Part shown: positions 42,411 to 55,800 of the stretch, piece after piece | Layout: every line of letters starts with the position of its first letter | Position numbering within the stretch: the first letter of the stretch is position 1 | Assembly: GCF_013426205.1 (NCBI RefSeq) | Contig: NC_089425.1 | Location: 930,001 to 994,000 of the forward strand | Origin: Metarhizium brunneum | Taxonomy: Eukaryota; Ascomycota; Sordariomycetes; Hypocreales; Clavicipitaceae | Length of the DNA stretch: 64,000 bases | Direction: 5' to 3' | Notes under the pieces: generated by a model | What the model was told of the DNA's origin: nothing | The model's input: the letters and a program-made list of their open reading frames with translations, nothing else | Database searches by the model: none | Translations under genes and position numbers: made by a program

Positions 42411-44185
42411 AGCTATCTAGGTATCCATGGGCCATGGGTGATGCGGAGTCCGGTTGGTTGAAACCAGGCAGCTGTCACGGCAAACGAAGATGAGGCATGT
42501 TTGTGTATACCGGAGTTGAGAGGAATTTGTACGATGACCTACTCCGTGTAGCGTTTTCCCCCATTACGACACCGCAGAGTACGTGTTGAGGACACGGCTT
42601 ACAGAGCAAAGCGAGGTGTTTTCACTGTTATCGGTGTGAGAGAACCTTTGACGACAATAAAGTACTACCAAAATACATACAACAAAGCCGTGATCCCCTG
42701 CATTCCGGCGAATCCTTACAGCAGGCTCAGTGCACACTTCTGGAAAGACAGTTCCTCTGGATAGCACTCACTCCACAGCACTTGTTGAGTGAGAATTTTT
42801 ATTGTCATCATCTGGCCAAACTGGCGCAGCTTGATCCGGCAAGGTTTGCGCTTCATGCCAGACATTATGGATGCGGACCCAGTGGTTGGTTCACCCAGGC
42901 AAATATTTGTTTGTTGTAGTATCAACCTGTGCAAGAGGATCCTACGGTGTCTCATCGAAGGGTCTACGCGCGTTACTGGACTTCGGGTTTCGCCTTCTAT
43001 GATGATGGTATGCGGTTAGAGTGAAGGAACTAATTTGCCAGGCAGCGCTGGCAGCCTAGCTTTTCGACGGGGCACGACTCCAACTCACGAGCACCGAATG
43101 AGGCCCTCAGGCTTCTTGGGAGGTGTCATCAGCCAATATGGAAGAGCAGGCACCGCCTGTGGGCGTAGGAAACAACGTGAGCACAAGGGGGAACATGGAA
43201 GGGTTCATCCAGGCCGCTCCCAGCCCAGAGTCTCAGCGGCTCAGTGTCCTTCCATTACGTTTCGCCCGATTGTGATGGATCATGGCGAGGAGTGATGCAG
43301 CAGGGGTGCTGGAATTGCCTCCCGCCAGGACTGGTTGGAGTCTGGCAATCTGGCAATCTGGCACTCTGGACACCTTGCAATGCGCCTCTGCACATTCTTT
43401 GGCCTTTGACTGCCTGGTGGCGTGGGTCCATGTCTGGCATTGCTAGTCCAGAAGGCAAAATGGGCTGGGCGGCGACCCATGACACAAGCGACCCACTTTA
43501 TTTTGGTGTGTCAGACTATCCTCGCCTCTCGTATATTGCTCAGCGTCACCACACGATACAGGATCCCTGCCGTCGCTAGCCTCGGACCCTCACCCCCCTT
43601 CCCTTTGGACGTGGCCGAACCTTATGGCGCAGTTAAGAATAGCTGCTGCAGTAGCGCTCTGCTGATGGTCTCCCCACCCCTGCCGGCTAAGACAAGATAG
43701 CGGACGGAGCATCCATGCCATTAATCTTCCCACCCAGGTCAGGTCTGGGTTTTCTGTGATGAGGCTTGTGGGCCCACCGTGGCCTGGCGTGCATCTTGTG
43801 GATGCTCCACGCAATCGGTACGTACCTGCTGTCCGCCCCAGGGTTGGTGAAAGAAGAGCACTTGAGAGCATGAAGCTTGGAGTGGTACTCCGTAATGGAG
43901 GGTCCAGCGTGGTCCAGTGTGGACCAGCCTTCATCGTTATCTACCTGTTGATGCCCGCCTTGGTCTTGCTGCATACAGCACTTACAAGCTTCAGCAACCT
44001 ACTTCGCGACTCTCCTTCAACCTCCTTCATACCAGCCATCTTGCCACCGGATTGTTTGTTCCAAGGGCCACCTGCAACGCCCATGCTTTCCTTGAATCAA
44101 GGAGACCTCATATACTCATACATCTTGACCCGTTGATTCGGTTGTCAAGTCGACTTACTCCGGAACATCCTCTCCAACTATTCCG

Positions 44186-44202
44186 TATATATATATATAT
44201 AT
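44186..44202 (+). promoter_or_regulatory. TA-repeat TATA element of the Ran1-type kinase gene
   Basis: An uninterrupted TA run ends 127 bp before the kinase ATG. The presumed leader after it is pyrimidine-rich and contains no other ATG. Confidence 0.5.
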
Positions 44203-44329
44203 CCTGGCCTGGGTATAGGATTTTTTCTTTGCTCTCTCTGTTCTCCAGTGGATCCGTTGAACTGGCCCGAGACTTTGTTCTTCTTTGCCGTTCCTCACCG
44301 GAGAACATTGATATACTCAAGTCCATAAC

Positions 44330-45902
44330 ATGCAGCACCATGCGCCATTCGGATATCCCACGCCTCCAGCATCCCCCGCCTACGATAATCTCAAGTGCGG
44401 CAACAACCAGCAGATCTTTTCGCAGACGGCTTTCCAGTCAAGATGCGTCCCGCTTGCTCCAGAGCAGAGATTAGGTAGATTTCTCGAGGGGAAGCTGCAA
44501 CTGACCGAGGTTCTTGGAACTGGAGCCTATGGCGTGGTGTACTCTGCCATTGATATCAAGACTGGTGTCCGTTACGCTGTCAAGTGTCTGAGCAAGTACA
44601 ATGCCGATGGAACCCCTTTGGAACGCCGACAGGTTGCCTATCAACAACGGGAAATCCGACTGCATTACCTAGCTTCGGCACATCCAAATATTGTGTCGAT
44701 GCTCAAGATTGTGGACGACCCTGACTGCATCTATGTCATTCTGGAGTACTGCCCCGAGGGTGACTTGTTCCTCAACATCACCGAGCTCGGCCAGTATGTA
44801 GGCAAGGACCTGCTATCCAAGAAGATCTTCCTCCAAATACTGGATGCCGTGGAGCACTGTCACAAGTTGGGTATCTTCCACAGAGATCTGAAGCCCGAGA
44901 ACATTCTGGTAACGGACAATGGAAACACGGTCAAACTGGCCGATTTTGGCCTTGCCACCGCGGATGATCGCTCCGAGGACTACGGATGCGGTTCAACCTT
45001 TTACATGAGCCCTGGTATGTTCTGCTTAGCCTTGACCTACGACAATCGACTGTGCCGACCTTTCTGACCATGTCCTAGAATGCCTCAATCCATCAAGCCG
45101 AAAGCCTTACTACATGTGCGCCCCCAATGACGTCTGGTCATTAGGAGTCATCTTGGTAAACTTGACTTGTGGACGCAACCCATGGAAACAGGCTTCCTGC
45201 CAGGATTCTACATATCGAGCCTACACTCGATCTCAGGACTTCCTCAAGACTATACTTCCCCTGACTGATGATCTGAATGACATTCTGGGTAGAATTTTCC
45301 ATCCTAACCCGGAGCTGAGAATCACCTTGTCTGAGTTGCGATGCCGCGTCATGGCTTGCTCCCAGTTCACCGTGCCGGCTGCCCAAACCATGTCTGTTCA
45401 GCAGCAGTCAGTCTCACCACACATTCCAGAATACGTTACCGATGAGGACGCCATAGTCGATGACTATGAATACGACTCTCCTCTGTCGCCCGCCAGCACC
45501 ACATCCGATGAGGGATCGCTCACTTCTAGCGGATCTACCATTGATGACCTGGACGACGACGACTTTGCGCAAGAGCAGCACGACATTCCCGTTGCCTTTG
45601 CACCAGCAACCTATGATGCAGAGGACGCGGGAGACCTAGGGATGTACCAGGACCAATGCATTCCACCAACGTTTCACGACGCGGCAGTGCCTATTCCGAT
45701 GCAGGTCCCCCCTCAACCTGTGGTCTGTCAGCAGGCACCAGTTCCCATCCAGGTCCCGGTGCCTGTGCAAGCCCCTTGCCAGCCAAAATCATTCTTCCCG
45801 CTATGGGAGGTAGTCAGATACGTTCAACAGGTTCCCATGATGCAACACCCGGTTGCGTTCCAGCAGGTCCCTTTCATCCCGTCGTTCCAGGGTTGCTATT
45901 GA
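44330..45902 (+). CDS. Ran1/Pat1-type serine/threonine kinase (nutrient/differentiation regulator)
   Basis: Two exons, 44330-45014 and 45079-45902, 502 residues. The kinase domain starts near residue 50 (LTEVLGTGAYGVVYSA); Lys85 in YAVKCLSKYN, HRDLKPENIL at residues 184-193 (catalytic Asp186), DFGLAT at 205, and after the splice SPECLNPSSRKPYYMCAPNDVWSLGVILVNLTCGRNPWKQA. This last block and the QQREIRLHYLASAHPNIVSMLKIVDDPDC block are characteristic of the fungal Ran1/Pat1-Ksp1-Vhs1 group. In fission yeast Ran1 holds back mating and meiosis; in moulds relatives respond to nutrients. The tail of about 190 residues is acidic, then rich in Pro, Gln and Val, and probably disordered. The 64-nt intron (GTATGT...CTGACC...CCTAG) splits the SPE motif. 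The gene stands alone between two long non-coding stretches. Confidence 0.9.
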
Positions 45903-48900
45903 GCAAATACCACGTTCACACCATACCCGATCTGGCTTTTACAAGTTTTATACTTAATCCACAATACGGTCACGGAAGGCTTAAAATCGAAAAAAGTTTT
46001 TAATGACTTGTGTCTTTGTTTCTCCAAAAAAACAGGATTATCGGACCACCGAAAATTATTGGCGCCATACCTTTCTCCTCGGTTGTATCTATTTACTATT
46101 CCACCTCGCTACTCTTCGGCCTATTATATATGGATCTTTATTTTTTTTACTTTGAACCAGCGTGGAGTTGAAACTTATTTCCAACGGGCGGCGAGGGACC
46201 CGAAATTTGGAAATATCTCATGACACCTGGAGGTGTCTGTCTCAAAACAATATTGTCCGGGTGGCTTTTTTCTTCTTTCTACACCCATTTTTTTTGTTCA
46301 GTTGCAGCATGCCGGCAAAGACGAGCGATTTCCCACTTTTGCACGAGGAAGGACACGGCCGCGAGATTTACGACGAAAGATATTTTAATCACTGCCGATC
46401 GACAGCAAAGAGTTGATGGCACTGTGACATTCACTTGGGAGACGGATTCAGAAACCGCTTGTCTTAGTATCTTTTTTATTTTTATCTTATTTTACATTTT
46501 ATTCTGGGCACGCTACTGGGTACGATTAGGGTTGGCATAGGAGCGAAAAAAAGGGACCTGCTTGGGAGTTTTACATGGGGAGTTTTTTTTGATCGGGAAA
46601 CAATATAGAGAGAAGGATGGGCTCCGAAGCCCGCCGTGCGCCTCGGAATGAAGGCGGTAGCATAGCCGTTGCAAGGGTAGCCGATAGGGCTTTTCCCTTG
46701 AAAGACACTAGCGCGTCCAGGAGACGAAGAAATAACACGAAAGCACATGTTATGCTATGACACGATGGCCGTCTTGTGACTGCTGTGATTCTGTGAAGAT
46801 GCTGGCCCAGTAGTACTCGGTAGCACGGCTGGACTGGTATTCTCTGGCTCGAAGAGCCCCACGGGCAGACGGGCCCGCGACAGTGTCTGGTGCCACAGAG
46901 ATTCCAAGTGGATACATGTATGGAAGCTTCCTCCGTGGAAGGCGGTCGGAAGAGTCGGAGGAGCCTCCCGTGGGCCCGGCTCCTCTGCCTGGAGTGTGAC
47001 GGCTCGACGGGGTGCTGCGTCGGTCGACCATGACGCCGTCTTGTCGTTTCGAACGGGGGGCCTTGTGAGCAGCCTTGTCCTCTGCGTCTACGTATGTGCT
47101 CCGTACATGAGCGAAGTGGACCTCTTTGCGATATCCATCCACGTTACGGAGTACGGAGTATATGTCTTGTAAGTTGCCATCTTCACCTGGGCCTCATTTC
47201 GGTTCCCCCATACGACGCCACTAGTTGTATACATACGCCGTACGCCGTACGCCGTACGCCGTCGCATTGTTTGTCTGCTCTTGCCACTCGCGCCAGGGCT
47301 GCATCTCGGCAATCTGGTCTGGCCCCTTTCAGAGTGCGGCATGGCACGGCAGCGTGGGAACGCTTTCCTCTGGAGGCTGTGGATCACCCTCCGGGTCCGG
47401 GTGGAAAATAAATCAGCCAAGGCTCTTTTCGTGACGGAAGCAGAGGACCCCATCGTCCATCTACACATGTACATGGGCTAGCGGCTCGGCATATTTTTTT
47501 TTTATTACATTAGTTAGCCGGAATGAAACAGGGCGACGACGGGTTGCACTACACGGCAGGACTGGAGGGGCCAGACATCCATGTTGATGGCGGTGCGACT
47601 GCGACTGCGACGCTGGCTGGCTGGCTGCCAAGGGCTATGCCGAGATTGGCCTTGCTTCTGGATTCGATCGTGTTGGATGGCAAGGCCGGTGGTGGGCAGA
47701 GGGAAAGGGGGTTCCACAGGCCGAGTCTTTTTTTTCTTTTTCGTCTCGTTTCTTGGCCTTTGCCTTTGCCTGCGGATGAAGGATGGGGGAGGTGGCGGAC
47801 GGGATTGGCGGGACAGGGCTGCCATGCTGTCGCTAGAGAAGATTGGAGGGATATCTGGACGGTGGTGATGCCGCGCCAGCCTGGGACGGCATGAGGCATG
47901 TCTTGGGCCGAGGTGGCGGAAACGTGAGCAGGCACGCTTTTAATGATGCGTCTGGCGATATCCGGGGGCTGCTGGGCGAGGCGGCGGCGATGGCTGCTCG
48001 ACTCGAGATGCGGTTGATGGTTCAGCCTTGGGTGCTTCGAATTGGCTCTTTGTTTTGGCCCTGGGCCAAGACGCGTGGTATTGATGTACCAGACATCTCG
48101 TCACGTCGATGACTTTGGGACTGTACATGTAACTGATGGCCACGGCTCACGGCCACCCATGACCACGGGAGGCACTCGCTGCCATGCTGCCATGCTGCCA
48201 TTCTCCTCTGCGACAGACGCCAACTACTCCGTACATACTCTGTATACTACAGATGTGTCGCTATATGTAGATAGTCTGCTTTGGTGCTTGACCGCCCATG
48301 AACATGCTTCCCCCCGACACCAATATCAAAAGGCTGGATAGCTTCGCCAGCGGCACGCACCATCACGTAGCGTCTGGTCTGGTACTGCTGCCCTCTCTCG
48401 CCCGCGTCCAAGATGCTACTCCGTACCGGCTCCCTGCTTGACGTGCAACTTGCTCGCTTGCTTGCTTGCTTGCTAATGGTGCGGCGGCATCCCCCTTGCC
48501 TTGCCCTGCCTCGCCTGCCGTTGCGCCGAGCACCACCGCCATCCCTTCCCATCTCACCAGCAATCTGCAATACGGGCGGTTCAATTACGCACGAGGGTGT
48601 TGTGCGTGCGTGTGTTTGCATGTGCCCATCAGCCCAGAGAAGCAGGCCACTGTTCCCATTCTCCCTGCCGCGCCAACCAGCAAGGCGTCCCGTCACTTAC
48701 ACGCATGTGCTGCCGCCCCCAGTCTTTGCCTGGGGAAAAAGGGGGGGGCCGTTTCGACGAGGCAATTAGGGATCCTCCCTGTCCTGTCCTGGACGGGTCA
48801 TCTTATCAGGAACATGGCATCACGGATGCCGTCCAACAGCTGGAGTTGGATGCGGCCTTGCATTCTTCCCTGCACAGACCGGTACGAGATTGGCGTGCCG

Positions 48901-51900
48901 GTCCCGTCTTGAGTGGACGTGAGGGGATTTTTTTATTTCTTGTTTTTTTCTTCTCACCGCAGTGCGGCCCGTCTGTAGTGCGGTACTATTCCTATATAGC
49001 GGGATTGAGCGCGTCCGTGAGAAACGGCGCCCACTCGCCTGTGCCCTGTTTGAAGACGCAGAGGTTTGTTAGACGGCCAAGCGTGCGAGATGGCGTTTTC
49101 GGTCTCGTTTCTGATTCATCGCGTCGAGGGGCGGAAGGCTGTTGTGCGTCGTTGACTCTCGGGGGTGGCGCTGCCCCGGCCTGCATTGTGCGCCTACATA
49201 TCTACGGATGTGTCTGGTGTTTTTGGCCCTCTAGCCCCCTTGCCCGGAGAGTACATACAGTATGCATGTTTGCTACGGGGCGCACGTTTTGCGGGCGTTT
49301 TCTCGTCATTTTTTTTTTGCTTTTCTTTTTGTTTTGGGTTTCCCAAGGCAGATAGATGGAAGGGATCATTGATGGAGCGCAGCGCCAAAAGCTAGGGTCC
49401 CTATGGAATTGACTGCTTACTCCGTACGGAGTACAGGGCCAGAATATTCGCTCTTGCGTCTTGTTCAACGGCACATGAATCCATCATGGTCGTGTTCCCT
49501 TCTCTGGGGCACTGTGCCATGCTCTCCGGGCGTTTTGGCCCATGCCGCTCACCGCCGGATGGGAGCGGGCGTCAGCTTGCATCCGTGGTATTTCCTTGCA
49601 TGGAACCACCAGACATTGCTGACAACCAACTACCTAGGCACGTATGTACATACCTAGGCAGTGACTGGTACGGGTGACATGACGGCATGCGATTGTCTTC
49701 ATTTTGCCCGTCTGCGCGTGACTCGGGACCGAATCGGAGGAGCCAACCAACGACATGCCCACGTACTCCGTGCATGTCCATCGTATGTTGCTGCCGGACA
49801 GACAAAAAGGACGCGCTCACATGACAGTGAGCTGTGTTCTCATCAAGGCACCGCAGGCAGGCCGGGTCCATGGGCCACATGGATCGGCGGCTGAGGCTGC
49901 ATCGCTCGCCCAGACACGGCGCAAACGCCATCATGTCGTGCCGCCACGTAGCTGGCCGTGGCGCCGCCCCCTGCCACGCTGCCAGCATTGAAACAACATT
50001 GGACGGTGCCGTACGGAGCAGTACTACTGGGGGTCAACCATCACAGGGACGACGTGACACGGCGCCCCGGAGGCCGTGAGCGCAATGGCACCCGACTGGC
50101 GTCGTGATGCTGTCCGTCCCCATCCCAGCTGACCACCCAGTCGCGTACATACATGTCAATACATACAAGCTGGCTCGAACAACGCATCAAACAAGGGTAC
50201 TAGGCCCGTGGTACTCGGCAGCCAGCGTCCTGCGGCTGGGGAAGCATTCGGCCATGCTTGACCACCACGTCTCGCCCGTCTATACGAACAGCACCGCGCC
50301 GTCGACAAACGTCAACTGGTCCATGGTATCGATACCATGGACGTCGAGACCCGCTGGAATGGACCCTAGCTGCATCGGCTGACGCTGGAACAACACAAAC
50401 TGCCGGGCTCCGGCCGTCATGGAAAGGAAGGGACGTCAAGGTCCAGGTCCAGACAGATGCCGACGCGCCCCATCGCTCCACGCACGTACTACTACTACTA
50501 TCTGGATGGCATCGTCCATCGGCCGTTGTCACCCCCGGCGGGTCACGGAGGCGGCTGCCGTGCCCACGGGGACGAGCTGGCATTCCGCGGCGCAGCAGAG
50601 TTTCAATGCTGTCTTGTCCTCTGGAGAGCCCTCCAAGGGGGAACAAGGGCAGCCATTATTCCCACCGGTCGCCCGCCGCCACCGCCGCCCCAAGGCCTCG
50701 AATCTGGCCTCGCTGCTGCGACGCTGACACGGGAAAGCTACGAAGTCGCAGTGGGTGGCCAGGCGAGTCGTTGGCACTGGATCTGAATGGAACAAGCCGC
50801 CTCGCCGTCTTGGACGGAACGTCGAGAAGCCGCCCTGCCCAAACTGCTAGTCCATAGTGCCGAGATGGGAGATCGAATACTCTCGAGGCGGTTGGCGTGG
50901 GATCGGGATGGGGACTATCGGATCACCCCATCCTGCGACTATCTTGACTCTGAATGGGTTGGTGGGAAACTCTGTTTGTCTTGTGCCAAAGCCTTGCAAC
51001 ATCAGAAAGGGCTCTAGGTGGCAATCGAGACCAACGGAGTTTGGCAAATCTCGCAAACGGATCAATGGCAGCGGCGGGATGGCGCCGGAGCGACTGTCCG
51101 TGTGCCGTGGTGGCTTGATTGCTGGGTAGGATTCGATTTCTACCTCTTGGCCTGCCATGTGCGAGGTTGAGGCTGCCAGACTTTCCATGACGAACCCGAG
51201 GAAGTTCGTCGGGCGTGACCACGCCAAAGACGCGCCTGGCTGCTTGGTATCGCACCAACGGGGCACAAGTCTTCTTGCTGGAGGGAACTCTATGCAGTGG
51301 GCTCTGCTAGCTCTCCGAGAAGCATCGCCGAGTGACCGAGGTGCAGGCTTATCGACCCCATATCAGATTCCCGAGGAATGTATCCGTCATGAGAGGGGGC
51401 GCCATTGTGGCATGTGTGTATGTGGGAAGCACCTTGACGCTAGGGGATTGGCGTCCAAGGCCGTCGGCAAGCCGTGACTTTTGGGAAAACTCGCGCGACG
51501 AAACTGGGCCGCCTGCCCGTCAGAAAACTAACTTTGCCGTCCATTCCTATCGTAGAAACTGCCAGGGAACGAACTAGCCGGCGACGACTAGTTTGTCTCT
51601 GTGGCCAATGGCGTGCGTCTGCTCTGGCCTGGCACCTGGGGAGTTTGTCTAAAGTTTTAAAAAAAAAACCTTGTATCCCTTTCGTGCGAGACTCAATAGT
51701 ACTAGTGCGGGCGACCTAGTGTGGGATTGGCGCAAGTTTACTAGATCCCGTTACTTGGCTCCGGCTACAACGCACCGGCATTCTTTAGATGGCCATTTAG
51801 AGTTGCCCAGACGACATATAGGATATCCATCGACTTTTTTTTTTCGTTTGATCGTGTCGCTTCTCGAAATCGACTAACTGGAGGGCAAATGCCACCAGTT

Positions 51901-52800
51901 GACCACCAGTCCATTCCGGCAACGATATGCACAGTTCTATTCCAATGTCACGTAGTAAACCCCGATTCGGCAATCGTGATTCCTGAACTGGTCGTGCCAA
52001 AAAGTGGATCGTGGCAACCTGAGTCATGAGGCAGCGCCAGCCACGGCCGACAAGGTTCGCAACCTCGCGACAAGCCGTGGCGTCAAGCACGCGGGGTGAA
52101 AAGACGTCCGACGACTCCCAGCTGTACGTTGGCAAGCTCGATGGAAACTAGACGCCCCGAGACGTCAACTACTATACCGTACGGCGTAGTCGAGCGCCGA
52201 CACTCAGTTGCCACCGCGAACCAAGGCACCACCGATACGACGCTCCGCGGGCGTTTACCCGGGGGGGACTGGGACTGGAGCCCGTTGACAGGAGGCGCAT
52301 GACTGGTCGATTTATCTTGTGCCTCGGCCTGCTCAGCAGTCAGATCTGGCTGCTACGCACGGGACGAGGTGTGTGACGGGCTCTGCTGCGCACAGACTGA
52401 TGCCCGAGAGGCTTCGCCGCCGCAGCGAGCTGAGCAGTTCGACGCTGGGCATTGGGCCGCCGGGTGGCCTTGGGTTGAGTTGTGGTTGCTTTGCGGGACG
52501 GTCGCCCAGTTTCTGCGGCGAGGGTGCCAGCGTTGCAGGTATGATTCAGTTGGTTGAAACTCAATTGCAGATGGTGCTCGTGGGACTCGGCGCTACTTGG
52601 TGGTGATGGTTTGTCGTGGAGGTGCCCCTATTCGCGGTCTGGACCCCGAGTACTCCGTGCTGGGACCCGTAGGAGATGAGCGAGATTCTTCCATGGGCAG
52701 TTATGGTTTGTTTAGTAGTTTCAATGTTGCTTTTTGCAGGGGGCGTAGCCTCGTGCTACTATGTGTTGCAACTTGCAAGCCTCACTCTGCTGACTGCAAG
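45903..52800. other. 6.9-kb stretch without a recognisable gene, motif-rich
   Basis: No ORF has a recognisable domain. The longest + frame (48501-49355) has erratic, proline/cysteine-rich composition like an antisense shadow. Visible features are four copies of TACGCCG (47234-47261), a CTTG microsatellite (48452-48473), GCCATGCT repeats near 48180, and motif copies at about 47097, 47144-47160 (two overlapping), 48225, 48417, 49418 (full palindrome), 49763, 50011 and 52650. 45903-46500 is A/T-richer and is presumably the 3' UTR and flank of the kinase gene. Confidence 0.5.
49418..49433. repeat. Full palindrome TACTCCGTACGGAGTA (second copy)
   Basis: Identical to 42395-42410 and followed by another C, so the half motif GGAGTAC is extended on one side. 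Confidence 0.7.
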
Positions 52801-55800
52801 ATGTAAGTGAGGTGGAGGTGTGGTTACAGGTGGGAATTGAGGCACCTAAGACTTGTTTGCGGGCTGGCTCATTGTGAGACTGTAAGAAGGCCTTCGTGCG
52901 TAGAAAGGGTGTGTTTGAGCGGGACGAGCTAGGGTAGTGAGTTTTGTTGTCCATTGCAAAATATGCGTACAGGAGAGAAGCAGTCTGGTGTCGAGTCCAC
53001 GAGGTCTTTGTGAGAGCTCGAGTTGAGTGAGTACATGGCCGTATTTTACAAGCGGAAAAATAGCACGTTTCTACCTACCGATTCAGGGCATGGCATGACG
53101 ATAAGTGAACCGATAGTGTAACTATCATGATACCGTAGAGCAGATCAACAACTAGATATGGGCATTCTTAACCCTGCAAACCCTTCATTTCGTTAGCACC
53201 GTCTTCCAACTTTGGCAGATGGGTTTGGAGGATGGACGATTTGGATCAATTCACAAGTTTACAAGAGCCATGCGGCACACAACGCATCGCCAGTGAAGAC
53301 GCCTCTTGTACTTCTCATACAAGCTCACTAGCTTTTTACTTCAGACAAAGTGCCGTGAGAATAAATACAAAAATACAGAGCGCCGGTGGTTACTCAGGCT
53401 TTGAGAGTGAAAGCGACAATCTTGCATGTTCAATAACGGTGATTTCACATGGTTCCCTGCCATGGTAACTGGTTCAATATACTGCGGCACTTGGACTCAA
53501 GACCGTGTCCAGGCTCAGTCCTTAAAATTGTTCAATAGTGACCCCCTACAAAATGTATAAGCACCTTCTTTGACAGTTTCCTAATATATGTCAAGGCCAT
53601 GTCTTGTATGTAGCTTCATGGTATGTACCTGATGAAATGCAATGATGTCGGTTACGTGCGTTTAGCTGCATCCACGTGTCTGAATACTGGCTGTAGTCAT
53701 TCCATCGTCAAACAGCTTCATGTATAAAGTGACGGCAACGTTGAACTGAACGACTGCATCTCAATCCAAGTCTAGTAACACGATTCTGTATAGCATACTT
53801 GCATGGCTGCGATGGTGTGCTAGTAATAGAGCCGCTTTTCGACCATCTACGTTTCTCACTGGCATTGCCTGCAGGAGTCACCCAGTCTTGCAAATGATCT
53901 TGATATTCCGGTGCAAAAACAATTCCAACCATAGTCGCCTTGCTTTGACGTTGTCTGAGACTTATACCACGTCGCATTGAAGCTGTCAGTGAGAACATCA
54001 CCAACGGGGACTAGTTCAACCGGTTGAAGCAGTTAATAGCCGTTTATTTACTCAAAGAGGGATGAATAATGAGATTATGATACTTAATTCCTTCTCCAAT
54101 TCTCTCCAAGGATTCCTACAACGTCTTAAGGAAGTTGTCAAATATGTGAAATAATGGATATGCCAATTAGTTTCTTGTGCTCTATGCGTTTCATCCCTTA
54201 GTTTCCCACTCATAAACACCTTTTACATCTACTCTTGTTAGATCAGGATCCGAAGCTAAGAATACATCAATGCTTTTGGCCGACACGACCTGTCGACTTG
54301 CCTCGCTTGATCTATCGGCATTGAATGGGGTATCATTCATAATTGGCATGATGAGACTGCGCTCTGGCTGGGATCGTTACTGACAGTATCATGATAAAAA
54401 TTGGTCAATTACTGCCGCTGCTGCTTCAAAACTGGACGCGTCTCCTGGATGAGTGAAGAGTACATGCGTAACTGAGTTGACAGGCCTCATAAACCAGGTG
54501 TATTTCTTGAAGCAGCCATCCCCAGAGCTCAACCACTGAGTCGAGAAACTTGCTCTGCGGCAGAGGCAGAGCCGTATGCAAGTCGGTCTCATGTTGACGG
54601 TGGTAGTGTCAGATTTTCTCATTAATACGAACAATTGCGTGTCCAGGATTGCCTGCCATCTGTTCTAATCCCCATCACGCTCGACAGGATATCTCACGGT
54701 TAGATAAGACCTTGGTTGTCGCAGCCTTGCAGAAACCGTCTTGCCAGAAGTTAAAGTGACCAAGTCGTATCTTGCAGCAAGTAAAGCTCCAATACAGACC
54801 GCATCGTTGTCATCAAGACAGTAGGGCATCTTGGAAACAGACTGTCTGGAGGTTTAGTTCCAACATTTTACATCTAGGGATGCGAAAAAGGGTCGGAACT
54901 GTTGAAAGACAAAATTTCGGTGTGTGGGCGTCGTGTCGCCAGGCTGACTCCATGTCAAAGTACAGGATGAGCTGATTCGATTGTATGTCGTGGCACATAA
55001 ATGGTTAACAGGCAAGGGGCTTATATGACTCTAGAGCTTGCGTTTTTTATGGCCATAGATGAGTACTGTTGTAACTTCTGATCCTGTTGCGCAACTTGGC
55101 AAATGATGGCAACAATCTAGATGATTGTCCCACAAAGAGTGACCAGACTGTATCGGACGGCTTCCTGGGGGACGTTCGACATGGCGTATAACGTGAGCTT
55201 CTTTCCGGTGTTAAAAGTGAGGTAGTGCGGCCTAAAGAGAGATACCAGCACAGAACTAGACACTACAGGGCCGACATCATCTTGCGATAAATTAAAGGCG
55301 ATACGCCGTGGCCGACGGTGATTCCAGTTAAGCACTGCAAGACGCGATATGGACTTGTTTGTGAGAGAAAGAGAATAGGCCGCATCGTTTGTCCATTGCT
55401 CATCATCATATTTAGACATTATGTACTTCATTCAAGGTACACGGACTAAATGGCTCAAGTATCCCGATATTTCGATCAAGGTTTGCTCATCTATTCAACT
55501 AGGTATGTGAAGCCATTGCGCAACACGTCTTGACTTCAAATGAATGGGCGGTATATGCTGTGTAATCCATATAAAAGTATGAGATTGCCTTACAAGAGAG
55601 CGCCAGCTACGACGACACCGCGCGTTTGGCTTGCTTCATGTCGTTTCTCCAAACCCCACAAATTTCCCCAATGCACACGCATTCGGAAACAAGGGACCCA
55701 TGGCTCGCCTTGATAGGATACATGAGCCAAGTTGATAAAGCTCAATCACAGCGGTTGTAAGCTGTTTTCTTTGAGCTAGAAACCTACACGGCATGTAAAG

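Larger units (their letters stand above)
31981..44329. other. 12.3-kb stretch without a recognisable gene
   Basis: No ORF shows a known domain, intron-joined frame or signal peptide on either strand. Visible features are a GGA-type repeat (32085-32107), six copies of the 7-mer CTTGRTG (32434-32475), several poly-G/poly-T runs, three copies of CTGGCAAT/CTGGCACT (43342-43368), and about 15 copies of the motif TACTCCGTA/TACGGAGTA, including one full palindrome at 42395-42410. The end nearest the kinase is its promoter. The region may hold long non-coding RNA genes, distal regulation or lost genes; I cannot tell which. Confidence 0.55.

Noticed and set aside
48501..49355. 284-codon + frame in the second gene desert
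   Set aside because: Composition is erratic with poly-F/L runs from T-tracts, no domain, and overlapping frames are equally open.
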